A stretch of 64,000 nt of DNA from Kitasatospora sp. CB01950 (GTDB lineage Bacteria > Actinomycetota > Actinomycetes > Streptomycetales > Streptomycetaceae), in the NCBI RefSeq assembly GCF_001905465.1, contig NZ_LISX01000004.1, positions 369,667-433,666 on the forward strand. Direction: 5' to 3'. The position numbers and the translations under genes are program-made. Each line of letters begins with the position of its first letter. Within the stretch, counting starts at the first letter, position 1. Shown piece after piece: positions 11,621-22,561 of this stretch. The notes beneath the pieces are model-generated. The model did not search any database. It was given only the letters and a program-made list of their open reading frames with translations, and was not told the origin of the DNA.

Positions 11621-12198
11621 GACTGCGCCTCCTTGTCGTGCGCGTGCTTCTCCTGCTGCACGGTGCCCGGCGCGGCGCCCTTGATCTCGCCCCGGTAGTA
11701 GGCGCCCTCGTCGGCGTCGGGGAAGATCGCGTGCGGCGAGTCGACCATGCCCTCGGTCAGCCCGACCAGCAGCTGTTCCTTGGTGAAGATCAGGTCCTGC
11801 CGGCTGGAGTCGGCGAGTTCGTACTCGTTGGTCATGGTGAGCGCCCGGGTCGGGCAGGCCTCGATGCACAGCCCGCACAGGATGCAGCGGGCGTAGTTGA
11901 TCTGGTAGACCGCGCCGTAGCGCTCACCGGGCGAGTAGCGCTCGTCGTCCCGGTTGTCGGCGCCCTCGACGTAGATCGCGTCGGCCGGGCAGGCCCAGGC
12001 GCACAGCTCGCAGCCGATGCACTTCTCCAGCCCGTCCGGGTGCCGGTTCAGCTGGTGGCGGCCGTGGAAGCGCGGAGCCGTGGGCTTCTTGTACTCCGGG
12101 TACTGCTCGGTGAGCCGCTTCTTGAACATGGCCTTGAAGGTCACGCCGAAGCCGGCGGCCGGACCGAGGATCGACTTCTCCGAGGATTCGTCGGACAT
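11617..12198 (-). CDS. nuoI: NADH-quinone oxidoreductase subunit I
   Basis: 193 aa peripheral-arm subunit carrying two [4Fe-4S] clusters (N6a and N6b) that pass electrons from NuoG towards NuoB. The two binding motifs are plain: [12 protein letters not shown] and [12 protein letters not shown], each CxxCxxCxxxCP. The N-terminus ([19 protein letters not shown]) is the amphipathic anchor to the membrane domain. It starts six bases after the nuoH stop and overlaps nuoJ by four. Confidence 0.97.
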   Translation of the reverse strand: MSDESSEKSILGPAAGFGVTFKAMFKKRLTEQYPEYKKPTAPRFHGRHQLNRHPDGLEKCIGCELCAWACPADAIYVEGADNRDDERYSPGERYGAVYQINYARCILCGLCIEACPTRALTMTNEYELADSSRQDLIFTKEQLLVGLTEGMVDSPHAIFPDADEGAYYRGEIKGAAPGTVQQEKHAHDKEAQS

Positions 12199-12204
12199 CG
12201 CGGC

Positions 12205-13536
12205 TCAGCTCCCTTCGGAATGGTCGGCCCCGTTGAGGGCGTCCTGGAGTTGCGGGGTCCGGCGGCGGCGACGCGGGACGGGCGGCAGTTCCTGACCGGG
12301 CAGCGGCGGCACCGGGTAGCCGCCGGCCATCGGGTCGAAGGCCGCGGGCGGGGCGGCGGCGGGCGGCTCCTCGGGCTTCTTGCGGACCACGTCCGCGATC
12401 AGCGCGACCAGCAGGACCGCCGCGAGCGGCGCGCCCACGTACAGCAGCACCTTGGTGAAGTCGTAGCCCTCGTTGCGCAGCGCCCGCACCGCGGAGACCA
12501 TCACCAGCCACACCAGGGAGACCGGGATGAGCACCTTCCAGCCGAGCTTCATGAACTGGTCGTAGCGCAGTCGCGGCAGGGTGCCGCGCAGCCAGATGAA
12601 GAAGAACAGCAGCAGCTGGATCTTCAGCACGATCCACAGCATCGGCCACCAGCCGTGGTTGGCCCCCTCCCAGAAGGTGGAGATCGGCCACGGGGCCCGC
12701 CAGCCGCCGAGGAACAGCGTCGAGGCGACCGCCGAGACGGTGACCATGTTGACGTACTCGGCCAGCATGAACATCGCGAACTTCAGCGAGGAGTACTCGG
12801 TGTTGAAGCCGCCGACCAGCTCGCCCTCGGCCTCCGGGAGGTCGAACGGCGCGCGGTTGGTCTCGCCGACCATCGCGACGATGTAGACGATGAACGACAC
12901 CGGCAGCAGCACCGCGAACCAGGTCGGCTGCTGCGAGGCGACGATCTCCGAGGTCGACATCGAGCCCGAGTAGATGAACACCGCCGCGAACGACAGGCCC
13001 ATCGCGATCTCGTAGCTGATCATCTGGGCGGACGAGCGGATGCCGCCGAGCAGCGGGTACGTCGAGCCGGACGACCAGCCGGCCAGCACGATGCCGTAGA
13101 TGCCCACCGAGGCGGTGGCCAGGATGTACAGCAGCGCGATCGGCAGGTCGGTGAGCTGCAGCGGGGTGCGGGTGCCGAAGATCGACACCTCGTTGCCGGC
13201 CGGGCCGAACGGGATCACCGCGAACGACATGAACGCGGGGATCGCCGCGACGATCGGCGCCAGGATGTAGACCGCCTTGTCGGCGCCCTTCACCACCAGG
13301 TCTTCCTTCAGCGCCAGCTTCACACCGTCGGCCAGTGACTGCAGCAGGCCCCACGGTCCGTGCCGGTTGGGGCCGATCCGCAGCTGCATCCAGGCGACGA
13401 CCTTGCGCTCCCAGACGATCGCGATCAGCACCGTCAGCACCAGGAAGGCGAAGCAGAACACCGCCTTCAGCAGCACCAGCCACCACGGGTCGCGCCCGAA
13501 GAAGGCCAGGGTGTCGTACGCAGCAGCGAGGTGCAT
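12205..13536 (-). CDS. nuoH: NADH-quinone oxidoreductase subunit H
   Basis: 443 aa from ATG 13536, which is coupled to the nuoG stop (TGATG). Eight-helix membrane subunit (ND1 homologue) that forms the quinone chamber with NuoB and NuoD. Key stretches: [52 protein letters not shown] and [17 protein letters not shown], all strongly conserved quinone-site loops. The C-terminus extends about 90 residues beyond enteric NuoH as a Pro/Ala-rich, then basic cytoplasmic tail (about residues 370-443). Confidence 0.97.
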   Translation of the reverse strand: MHLAAAYDTLAFFGRDPWWLVLLKAVFCFAFLVLTVLIAIVWERKVVAWMQLRIGPNRHGPWGLLQSLADGVKLALKEDLVVKGADKAVYILAPIVAAIPAFMSFAVIPFGPAGNEVSIFGTRTPLQLTDLPIALLYILATASVGIYGIVLAGWSSGSTYPLLGGIRSSAQMISYEIAMGLSFAAVFIYSGSMSTSEIVASQQPTWFAVLLPVSFIVYIVAMVGETNRAPFDLPEAEGELVGGFNTEYSSLKFAMFMLAEYVNMVTVSAVASTLFLGGWRAPWPISTFWEGANHGWWPMLWIVLKIQLLLFFFIWLRGTLPRLRYDQFMKLGWKVLIPVSLVWLVMVSAVRALRNEGYDFTKVLLYVGAPLAAVLLVALIADVVRKKPEEPPAAAPPAAFDPMAGGYPVPPLPGQELPPVPRRRRRTPQLQDALNGADHSEGS

Positions 13537-15973
13537 CACTGTTCCTCCGCCGGGGCGATGGTGACCAGGTGGCCCAGGGTGGTGCCGAGCGTGCGGTGCG
13601 CACCGCCGCCGGGCGTCGAGTTGAGCGGCAGCCAGACCGTGCGGTCCGGCATCGCCTCGGTGACCTCCAGCGGCAGGGTCAGCGACCCGGCGGGGCCGGT
13701 GATCCGCAGCAGCGGGCCGGTGGCGCCGATCTCGGCGGCGGTGGCGGCGGACAGCCGGGCGACGACGGGGTGCCGGGTGCCGGCCAGGTGCTCGTCGCCG
13801 TCCTGGAGCGTGCCGTTGTCGAGCAGCATCCGGTGCCCGGCCAGCACGGCCTGCCCGGTCACCGGGCGGGGCAGCGTGCCGGGGAGCGCGCCGGGCGCGG
13901 CCGGACGGTCGCCCTCCCACGGGGCGAAACGGTCCAGCTCCAGCCGGGCCGCGCGGACGTCGGGCAGGCCGATCGGCTTCTCCAGCGCGTCCGCGACCAT
14001 GGACAGCACCCGGACGTCCGAGTGCAGGTGGCGGCCCATCAACTGGTCGGGCTTGATGGCCGGTTCGAACATCCGGACCCGACCCTCCCAGTCCAGGAAG
14101 GTGCCGGCCTTCTCGGCGACGGCCGCGACCGGCAGCACCACGTCGGCCAGCGCGGTCGCGGCGGACGGGCGCAGCTCCAGCGAGACCACGAAGGCGCGTT
14201 CCAGGGCCTGTTCGGCGAGCACCGGGTCCGGCAGGTCGTCCAGGCCGACGCCGCCGACCACCAGCGCGTCCAGGTCGCCCGCGGCGGCGGCCGCCAGGAT
14301 CCGGTCGGTGTCGCGGCCCTCCGCGGCGGGGAGTTCGGCGACGCCCCAGTGCGCGGCGGCCTCGGCGCGCGCGGCGGGCACGCCGACGGCGCGGCCGCCG
14401 GGCAGCAGCCCGGGCAGCGCGCCCGCCTCGACGGCGCCGCGCTCACCGGCCCGGCGCGGCACCCAGGCGAGCTTCGCCCCGGTGGCGTGCGCCAGGCGCA
14501 GCGCGGCGGTCGGGCCGCCGGCGGTCTGGGCGAGTCGTTCGCCGACCAGGATCACCGCGCCGGGAGAGCGCAGCGCGTCGGCGCAGCGGCCCGCGTCGTC
14601 GGTGAGCACCTCCTCGCCGGCGAGCGCGCCGAGCCACTCGGCCTCGGTGCCGGGGGCGGCGGGCAGCAGCGCGCCGTGCAGTTTGGTCAGGCCCCGGGTG
14701 GCGTGCGAGGCGATCGAGAACACCCGCAGTCCGTGCGCCCGGTTGGCCTTGCGCAGGCGCAGGAAGACGATCGGCGCCTCCTCCTCGGCCTCCAGTCCGG
14801 CGAGCAGCACGGCCGGTGCGTCTTCGAGTTGGCGGTAGCTCACCCCGCCGCCGTCGAGGTCGACGCCCTGCCCGGCGACGACGGCGGCCAGGAACTCGGC
14901 CTCCTCGCCGCTGTGCGGGCGGGCCCGGAAGTCGACGTCGTTGGTGCCGAGCGCGATCCGGGCGAACTTGGCCCAGCCGTAGGCGTCCTCGACGGTGACC
15001 CGGCCGCCGGCCAGCGCCGCGGCCCGCCTGCCGCGCAGCCCCTCGGCGACCGCGGCGAGCGCCTCCGGCCAGGACACGGCGACGAGTTCGCCGTCCCGCC
15101 GGACCATCGGCGAGGCGAAGCGGTCACGCTGCTGGGCGTAGCGGAACGCGAACCGGCCCTTGTCGCAGTTCCACTCCTCGTTGACCTCCGGCTCGTTGCC
15201 GGCCAGGCGGCGCATCACCTTGCCGCGCCGGTGGTCGGTGCGCTGCCCGCAGCCCGCCGAGCAGTGCTCGCACACGGACGGCGAGGAGACCAGGTCGAAC
15301 GGGCGGGAGCGGAACCGGTAGGCGGCGGAGGTGAGCGCGCCGACCGGGCAGATCTGGATGGTGTTGCCGGAGAAGTACGAGTCCAGCGGCTGGTCGACGC
15401 CGGTGCCGACCTGCTGGAGCGCGCCGCGCTCGACCAGGTCGATGAACGGGTCGCCGGCGATCTGCTGCGAGAACCGGGTGCAGCGCGCGCACAGCACGCA
15501 GCGTTCGCGGTCCAGCAGCACCTGGGTGGAGAGCGGGATCGGCTTCTCGTACGTCCGCTTGACGCCCTCGAACCGGGACTCCGCCGCGCCGTTGGTCATC
15601 GCCTGGTTCTGCAGCGGGCATTCGCCGCCCTTGTCGCAGACCGGGCAGTCCAGCGGGTGGTTGATCAGCAGCAGTTCCATCACGCCGTGCTGCGCCTTCT
15701 CGGCGACCGGCGAGGTCAGCTGGGTGCGCACCACCATGCCCTCGGCGACCGGGACGGTGCAGGAGGCGACCGGCTTGCGCTGCCCCTCGATCTCCACGAT
15801 GCACTGGCGGCACGCCCCGGCGGGGTCGAGCAGCGGGTGGTCGCAGAAGCGCGGGATCTGGGTGCCGATCTGCTCGGCGGCGCGGATCACCAACGTGCCC
15901 TTGGGGACGCTGACTTCGACGCCGTCGATGGTGAGCGTGACCAGCTCGGTCTGGGTGGAAGGCTCGGTGACCG

Positions 15974-15977
<4 letters not shown>
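13536..15977 (-). CDS. nuoG: NADH-quinone oxidoreductase subunit G
   Basis: 813 aa. GTG at 15977 is preferred: AGGGAGGTG lies just upstream and the codon overlaps the nuoF stop (GTGA). The N-terminal ferredoxin-like module binds a [2Fe-2S] cluster ([15 protein letters not shown]), then the His/Cys-ligated N5 cluster ([17 protein letters not shown]), N4 ([10 protein letters not shown] with CPVGALTS) and the distal N7 site (CEHCSAGC ... NCDKGRF). The rest is a molybdopterin-oxidoreductase-like domain without catalytic cofactor signatures, as usual in NuoG. The long C-terminal half (about 400-813) is Ala-rich and weakly conserved. Confidence 0.96.
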
Positions 15978-17331
<1,354 letters not shown>

Positions 17332-17332
<1 letters not shown>

Positions 17333-18072
17333 CACGCTTCCGTCCCTTCTTGCCGGGGGGAGACCACCTTGGCGCCCGGGGTGCCGGGCAGGGCCTCGCC
17401 CTTGGCCAGCCGCAGGCCGGCCAGCGAGGGTGCGCCGCCGGCCCCGGACTCGTCGACCGCGCCCTCGCGTTCGTCGGCGAAGCCGGCCAGGATCCGGGAG
17501 GTCTCCTTGAACGAGCAGAGCTTCGCGCCGCGGGTCGGCCGTACCTCTTCGCCCGCGCGCAGCCGGTCGACCAACTCCCGTGCGGACTCCGGGGTCTGGT
17601 TGTCGAAGAACTCCCAGTTGACCATCACCACGGGCGCGTAGTCGCAGGCCGCGTTGCACTCGATCCGCTCGATCGAGACGGCGCCGTCCTCGGTGGTGCG
17701 GTTGTTCTCGATCTCCAGGTGCTGCTTGAGCTCGTCGAAGATCTGGTCGCCGCCGAGCACCGCGCACAGCGTGTTGGTGCACACCCCGACGTGGTACTCG
17801 CCGGCCGGACGCCGGCGGTACATGGTGTAGAAGGTGGCGACCGCGGTGACCTCGGCGGTGGTGAGGTCCAACTGCTCGGCGCAGAACCGGATTCCGGTCG
17901 CCGAGACGAAGCCCTCCTCGGCCTGCACCAGGTGCAGCAGCGGCAGCAGCGCGGAGCGGGAGTGCGGGTAGCGGGCGATCAGTTCGGCGGCGTCGGCGGC
18001 GAGTCGCCGTTCGACGTCCGGCGGGTAGGGCTTGGCCGGCAGCGCCGGCAGGCCGAGTTCTGTGCTGCTCAC
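17332..18072 (-). CDS. nuoE: NADH-quinone oxidoreductase subunit E
   Basis: 246 aa, GTG at 18072 overlapping the nuoD stop (GTGA). Thioredoxin-fold subunit with one [2Fe-2S] cluster (N1a) next to the FMN site of NuoF; the four ligands are in CTNTLC and ECNAAC. About 60 extra residues follow the fold at the C-terminus (after [10 protein letters not shown]), as often seen in streptomycete NuoE. Confidence 0.96.
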
Positions 18073-19397
18073 CGGTCCACGCCTCCCATCACCGGGTCGA
18101 TCCCGGCCACCGCGACGATCACGTCGGCGACCTGGCCGCCCTCGCACATCGCCGCCATCGTCTGCAGGTTGGTGAACGACGGGTCGCGGAAGTGCACCCG
18201 GTAGGGCCGGGTGCCGCCGTCGCTGACCACGTGCACGCCGAGTTCGCCCTTGGGTGACTCGACGGCTGTGTACGCCTGGCCGACCGGCACCTTGAAGCCC
18301 TCGGTGACCAGCTTGAAGTGGTGGATCAGGGCCTCCATCGAGCTGCCCATGATCTTCCGGATGTGGTCCAGCGAGTTGCCCATGCCGTCGGCGCCGACTG
18401 CGAGTTGGGCGGGCCAGGCGATCTTCTTGTCGGCGACCATCACCGCGCCGGGCCGCAGCCGCTCCAGGCACTGTTCGACGATCCGCAGCGACTGCTTCAT
18501 CTCCTTCAGGCGGATCACGAACCGCCCGTAGGAGTCGCAGCTGTCGGCGACCGCGACCTCGAAGTCGTAGTTCTCGTACCCGCAGTACGGGTCGGACTTG
18601 CGCAGGTCGTGCGGCAGCCCGGTGGCGCGCAGGATCGGGCCGGTGGCGCCGAGGGCCAGGCAGCCGGGCAGGTCGAGGAAGCCGACGTCGACCAGGCGGG
18701 CCTTGAACACCGGGTTGTCGGTGGCGAGTTTGTCGTACTCGTGCATCCGGGAGCGGAGCAGCTTGACGCCCTCGCGGATCTTGTCGACGGCGCCGGGCGG
18801 CAGGTCCTGGGCCAGTCCGCCGGGGCGGACGTACGCGTGGTTCATCCGCAGGCCGGTGACCAGCTCGAAGATGTCCAGGACGACCTCGCGGTCGCGGAAG
18901 CCGTAGATCATCAGGGTGGTGGAGCCGATCTCCATGCCGCCGGTGGCGAGGGCCACCAGGTGCGAGGAGATCCGATTCAGCTCCATCATCAACACCCGGA
19001 TCACGGACGCCCGTTCGGGGATGTCGGCGGTGATCCCGAGGAGCTTCTCCACGGCCAGGCAGTAGGCGGTCTCGTTGTACAGCGGAGTGAGGTAGTCCAT
19101 CCGCGTCACGAACGTGGTGCCCTGCACCCAGTTGCGGAACTCCATGTTCTTCTCGATGCCGGTGTGCAGGTAGCCGATGCCGCACCGGGCCTCGGTGACC
19201 GTCTCGCCGTCGATCTCCAGGATCAGCCGCAGCACGCCGTGGGTGGACGGGTGCTGCGGGCCCATGTTGACGATGATCCGCTCGTCGTCGGCGCCGGCCA
19301 CCGCCTCGGCGACCTCGCCCCAGTCGCCACCGGTGACGGTGAACACCCGTCCTTCGGTGGTGTCCCTGGAGCCCGCCTCGTCATATGTGCTGCTCAT
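18069..19397 (-). CDS. nuoD: NADH-quinone oxidoreductase subunit D
   Basis: 442 aa, ATG at 19397 coupled to the nuoC stop. 49-kDa subunit homologue, lining the quinone pocket with NuoB. Family marks: [20 protein letters not shown] (the conserved HP..H loop at the quinone headgroup), [22 protein letters not shown] and [20 protein letters not shown]. NuoC and NuoD are separate genes here, unlike the fused NuoCD of E. coli. Confidence 0.97.
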   Translation of the reverse strand: MSSTYDEAGSRDTTEGRVFTVTGGDWGEVAEAVAGADDERIIVNMGPQHPSTHGVLRLILEIDGETVTEARCGIGYLHTGIEKNMEFRNWVQGTTFVTRMDYLTPLYNETAYCLAVEKLLGITADIPERASVIRVLMMELNRISSHLVALATGGMEIGSTTLMIYGFRDREVVLDIFELVTGLRMNHAYVRPGGLAQDLPPGAVDKIREGVKLLRSRMHEYDKLATDNPVFKARLVDVGFLDLPGCLALGATGPILRATGLPHDLRKSDPYCGYENYDFEVAVADSCDSYGRFVIRLKEMKQSLRIVEQCLERLRPGAVMVADKKIAWPAQLAVGADGMGNSLDHIRKIMGSSMEALIHHFKLVTEGFKVPVGQAYTAVESPKGELGVHVVSDGGTRPYRVHFRDPSFTNLQTMAAMCEGGQVADVIVAVAGIDPVMGGVDR

Positions 19398-20113
19398 CAG
19401 GTGTACGACCTCCGCTGGTCGGGCGCCGGGATCTGCGCGCCCTTGTACTCGACGGGAATGCCTCCGAGCGGGTAGTCCTTGCGCTGCGGGTGGCCCAGCC
19501 AGTCGTCCGGCATCATGATCCGGGTGAGCGCCGGGTGGCCCTCGAAGACCAGGCCGAAGAAGTCGTAGGTCTCCCGCTCGTGCCAGTCGTTGGTCGGGTA
19601 GACGCTCACCACGGACGGGATCCGCGGGTCCGCGTCGGGCGCGGTGACCTCCAGCCGGATCAGCCGGCCGTGGGTGATCGAGCGCAGGTGGTAGACCGCG
19701 TGCAGTTCCCGTCCGGTCTCGGCCGGGTAGTGCACGCCGCTGACGCCCAGGCAGAGTTCGAACCGCAGCGCCGGGTCGTCGCGCAGGATCCGAACCGCCT
19801 TCAGCAGGTGCTCGCGCTCGATGTGGAAGGTCAGCTCGTCGCGGTCGACGACGGTCTTCCCGATCACCTCGGTCACGTCGAGGCCCTGCTCCTCCAGCGC
19901 GCCCTCGAACTCGTCGGCCACCTCGTCGAACCAACCGCCGTAGGGGCGTTCGCTCGGGCCGGGCAGCACGATCGGGGCGTTCAGCCCGCCGAAGCCGGAG
20001 GTGTCGCCGGTGCCGTGGGCGCCGAACATGCCCTTCCGGGTGCCGACCACCTCGACCGGGATCTCCCGCCTGGTGGCGGGGACTTCGGGCGTCTCCTTGT
20101 CCTGCTCGCTCAT
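19397..20113 (-). CDS. nuoC: NADH-quinone oxidoreductase subunit C
   Basis: 238 aa, 30-kDa subunit homologue of the connecting peripheral arm. The signature [11 protein letters not shown] followed by [20 protein letters not shown] and [20 protein letters not shown] is diagnostic. An N-terminal extension of about 60 residues (Gly-rich, [20 protein letters not shown]) precedes the fold, which is common in actinobacteria. The ATG at 20113 overlaps the nuoB stop. Confidence 0.96.
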   Translation of the reverse strand: MSEQDKETPEVPATRREIPVEVVGTRKGMFGAHGTGDTSGFGGLNAPIVLPGPSERPYGGWFDEVADEFEGALEEQGLDVTEVIGKTVVDRDELTFHIEREHLLKAVRILRDDPALRFELCLGVSGVHYPAETGRELHAVYHLRSITHGRLIRLEVTAPDADPRIPSVVSVYPTNDWHERETYDFFGLVFEGHPALTRIMMPDDWLGHPQRKDYPLGGIPVEYKGAQIPAPDQRRSYT

Positions 20114-20664
20114 CGCAGCAGCCCCCGCATCTCACTGGTCGGAGTGGCGTGCAGCGCGAGCTGCTCGGCCTCCTCCTCGGCCCGGCGGCGGTTCACGCCG
20201 AGCTTCTCGTGCTGGATCTTGTCGTGCAGCTTGAGGATCGCGTCCAGCAGCATCTCCGGGCGGGGCGGGCAGCCCGGCAGGTAGATGTCGACCGGGACGA
20301 TGTGGTCGACGCCCTGGACGATCGCGTAGTTGTTGAACATGCCGCCGGAGGAGGCGCACACGCCCATCGAGATGACCCACTTGGGGTTCGGCATCTGGTC
20401 GTACACCTGACGCAGCACCGGGGCCATCTTCTGGCTGACCCGCCCGGCCACGATCATCAGGTCGGCCTGCCGCGGCGAGCCGCGGAACACCTCCATGCCG
20501 AACCGGGCCAGGTCGTAGCGGCCCGCACCGGTGGTCATCATCTCGATCGCACAGCAGGCGAGTCCGAAGGTGGCCGGGAAGAGCGACGCCTTCCGCACCC
20601 AACCCGCGGCGGCCTCCACGCTGGTGAGCAGAAAGCCGCTCGGCAGCTTCTCCTCGATACCCAT
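20110..20664 (-). CDS. nuoB: NADH-quinone oxidoreductase subunit B
   Basis: 184 aa. Carries the terminal [4Fe-4S] cluster N2 that reduces menaquinone. The tandem-cysteine motif [10 protein letters not shown], the third ligand in [12 protein letters not shown] and the fourth in [10 protein letters not shown] are all present. The gene starts 66 bases after nuoA, the widest gap within the operon; that gap contains one Rex-like half-site but no clear promoter. Confidence 0.97.
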   Translation of the reverse strand: MGIEEKLPSGFLLTSVEAAAGWVRKASLFPATFGLACCAIEMMTTGAGRYDLARFGMEVFRGSPRQADLMIVAGRVSQKMAPVLRQVYDQMPNPKWVISMGVCASSGGMFNNYAIVQGVDHIVPVDIYLPGCPPRPEMLLDAILKLHDKIQHEKLGVNRRRAEEEAEQLALHATPTSEMRGLLR

Positions 20665-20730
20665 CAGTTCCCTCTCAATGCCTTCGAGTCCGGTGGCTTC
20701 GTCCGCGCGTTCACAAACGGCGCGGCTGGG

Positions 20731-21090
20731 TCAGTCCCACTCCAGGCCGCCGCGGCGCCAGACGTAGGCGTAGGCGACGAACACGGTGGCGATGAACAGG
20801 AGCATCTCGACCAGCCCGAAGATCCCCAGGGCGTCGAAGCTGACCGCCCACGGGTAGAGGAAGACGATCTCGATGTCGAAGACGATGAACAGCATCGCCG
20901 TCAGGTAGTACTTGATCGGGAACCGACCGCCGCCCACGGGCTGCGGGGTCGGCTCGATGCCGCACTCGTACGCCTCCAACTTGGCCCGGTTGTAGCGCTT
21001 CGGGCCGGTGAGCGAGGCCATCACGACGGAACCGACCGCGAACGCCGCGGCAATGGCACCGAGTACGAGGATCGGCGCGTAGGCATTCAT
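20731..21090 (-). CDS. nuoA: NADH-quinone oxidoreductase subunit A
   Basis: 119 aa, three membrane helices, first gene of the 14-gene operon. ND3 homologue: LEAYECGIEPTPQPVGGGRF is the conserved loop (its Cys sits near the quinone pocket) and MLFIVFDIEIVFLYPW the conserved acidic second helix. ATG at 21090 was chosen because GGAGGGAGCGGGGGCT precedes it; the reading frame stays open upstream but nothing there resembles NuoA. Confidence 0.96.
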   Translation of the reverse strand: MNAYAPILVLGAIAAAFAVGSVVMASLTGPKRYNRAKLEAYECGIEPTPQPVGGGRFPIKYYLTAMLFIVFDIEIVFLYPWAVSFDALGIFGLVEMLLFIATVFVAYAYVWRRGGLEWD

Positions 21091-21188
21091 AGCCCCCGCT
21101 CCCTCCGTCCAGTCGTCCTTGACTGCAGATCGGAACCACCAGGTCACCAGGGGTGAACCGATGATCCACTTCGTGAGATCCGGCTCCA

Positions 21189-21204
21189 TGTGAGGCAGTT
21201 CACA
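21189..21204 (-). promoter_or_regulatory. Rex-like redox operator upstream of nuoA
   Basis: Leftward strand TGTGAACTGCCTCACA matches the streptomycete Rex consensus TGTGAACGNNTTCACA except at positions 8 and 11. Rex is the NADH/NAD+-sensing repressor known to control nuo and cyd promoters in S. coelicolor. The site would fall about 11-26 bases downstream of the predicted transcription start, a position suited to blocking elongation. Confidence 0.6.
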
Positions 21205-21221
21205 AAGCCAGGTTGGAGCGC

Positions 21222-21227
21222 ATCCTA
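21222..21227 (-). promoter_or_regulatory. Predicted -10 element (TAGGAT) of nuoA-N
   Basis: A perfect TAGGAT in the leftward direction, about 132 bases before the nuoA ATG, lies between the Rex-like operator and two CRP-like sites. No recognisable -35 hexamer is present 16-18 bases upstream, as expected for a promoter that depends on an activator. Confidence 0.5.
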
Positions 21228-21240
21228 TGCCTGTCCGCTT

Positions 21241-21254
21241 GTGATCTGCGACAC
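21241..21254 (+). promoter_or_regulatory. CRP-like site 1 upstream of nuoA
   Basis: GTGATCTGCGACAC fits the S. coelicolor CRP pattern GTG-N6-GNCAC exactly. It is one of two near-identical direct repeats 33 bp apart and centres near -33 relative to the predicted start. Confidence 0.4.
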
Positions 21255-21273
21255 GCAGTTCCCGACGATCTTT

Positions 21274-21287
21274 GTGATCTTCGCCAC
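21274..21287 (+). promoter_or_regulatory. CRP-like site 2 upstream of nuoA
   Basis: GTGATCTTCGCCAC also fits GTG-N6-GNCAC exactly and differs from site 1 at only two of 14 positions. It centres near -66, close to the usual class I activator position. The remaining bases to 21504 form an AT-richer tract containing a repeated CTGTTCGACC and no gene. Confidence 0.4.
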
Positions 21288-21504
21288 CCGACGAACCACG
21301 CAGAGCGGGATCGGGCACCACTGTTCGACCCAGAGCGGGCGAATGGCCACATACAGTCGCAACACACCGCGAAACGGCTGCTGTTCGACCACGGCCCATA
21401 TCAATTCTGCTGCGGAACAAGCAAATTTCGGAGTGATCCGGTTTACGTGATAAAGAACCTCACCCGCGCGATGGACCCCGCCGGGCAGTCGCTTGACCCT
21501 TCGT

Positions 21505-22413
21505 TCACAAGCGCTCAGGAACGGACGCGCGCCGCCGCCCCCACTCGGTGCCGGCCAGCACCGCCACCGCGCCGAACACCGCCAACACCCCGGGCCGGTC
21601 GCCCGCCAGCGCGATCCCGAACACCGCCGCCCACAGCGGCTCGGTGCCCAGCAGCAGGCTCACCCGCGACGGCGACGTCGCCCGCACTGCCCACAGCTGC
21701 ACGAAGAACGCGAACAGCGTGCACAGCAGCGACAGGTACAGCAGCAGCCCCCAGCTCGGCCCGTCGAAGGACGCCGCCACCGCCCACGGCGACGGCCCGG
21801 CCCACGGCGACGCCACCGCGAACACCAGTGTGGCGAAGGCCAGTTGGACCCAGGTCAGGGCCAGCGGATCCACCCCGCGCACCGCCCGCAGCCGGGCCGT
21901 CGCCAGCACGTTCACCGTCCGCGCGCCCGCCGCGCCCAGCACCAGCAGGTCGCCCGCCGAGGGCGCCCGCAGCCCGCCGTCGCCGGTCAGCAGCAGCACC
22001 CCCAGCACCGACAGGCCCGCCGCCGCCAGGAACGCCCCCGACGGCGCGCTGCGCCGCAGCGCCGCCTCGGCGAGCGGCGTGAACACCATGGTCAGGCTGA
22101 TCACCAGCCCCGCGTTGGTCGCCGAGGTGTGCACCGCCCCGTACGTCTCCAGCAGGAACACCGCCCCGAGCACCAGCCCGAGCAGCGCCCCGCCGCCCCA
22201 CTGACGCGCCGTCAGCCCGCGCAGCCGCCCCCACGCCGCCAGGCCCAGCACCGGCAGCACCAGCCCGAACCGCAGCGCCAGCACCGCCACCACGGTGTCC
22301 GGCTCCGCGACCCGCTTCACCACCAGGAAGCTCGAACCCCACACCACGGCCACCGCCAGCAGCGGCAGATCACGCAGCGGTCGAGGACGAGCAGCAACGG
22401 ACGCGACGGCCAT
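21505..22413 (-). CDS. DMT/EamA-family transporter
   Basis: 302 aa, ten predicted membrane helices in two EamA repeats. The start ATG at 22413 has CCCGGGAG about 8 bases upstream; an in-frame extension without conservation is rejected. VVWGSSFLVVKRV in helix 1, LRFGLVLPVLGLAAWGRLRG, GLVISLTMVFTPLAEAAL, and RVSLLLGTEPLWAAVFGIAL in the second repeat are typical. It would export or import a small metabolite; the substrate cannot be inferred. It lies alone between the nuo promoter region and menJ, in the same direction. Confidence 0.85.
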   Translation of the reverse strand: MAVASVAARPRPLRDLPLLAVAVVWGSSFLVVKRVAEPDTVVAVLALRFGLVLPVLGLAAWGRLRGLTARQWGGGALLGLVLGAVFLLETYGAVHTSATNAGLVISLTMVFTPLAEAALRRSAPSGAFLAAAGLSVLGVLLLTGDGGLRAPSAGDLLVLGAAGARTVNVLATARLRAVRGVDPLALTWVQLAFATLVFAVASPWAGPSPWAVAASFDGPSWGLLLYLSLLCTLFAFFVQLWAVRATSPSRVSLLLGTEPLWAAVFGIALAGDRPGVLAVFGAVAVLAGTEWGRRRASVPERL

Positions 22414-22561
22414 GACGGGACTCCCGGGAACGCCGTGGAAGCCCGTGCGCCGTCGAACAGGCCGAGGAAGATCGCCGCACACTGTCCCGCACGCGAAAGG
22501 CGGCGGGCAAGCGCTTTTCGCGCCCGCCCGCCGCCTCCGCCCGCCGCCTTCGACCGCCGGG

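Noticed and set aside
20705..20718. Rex-like half-site (TTGTGAACGCG, leftward) between nuoA and nuoB
   Set aside because: Only one arm matches; the other half (CGGACG) does not resemble TTCACA, and no promoter is visible there.
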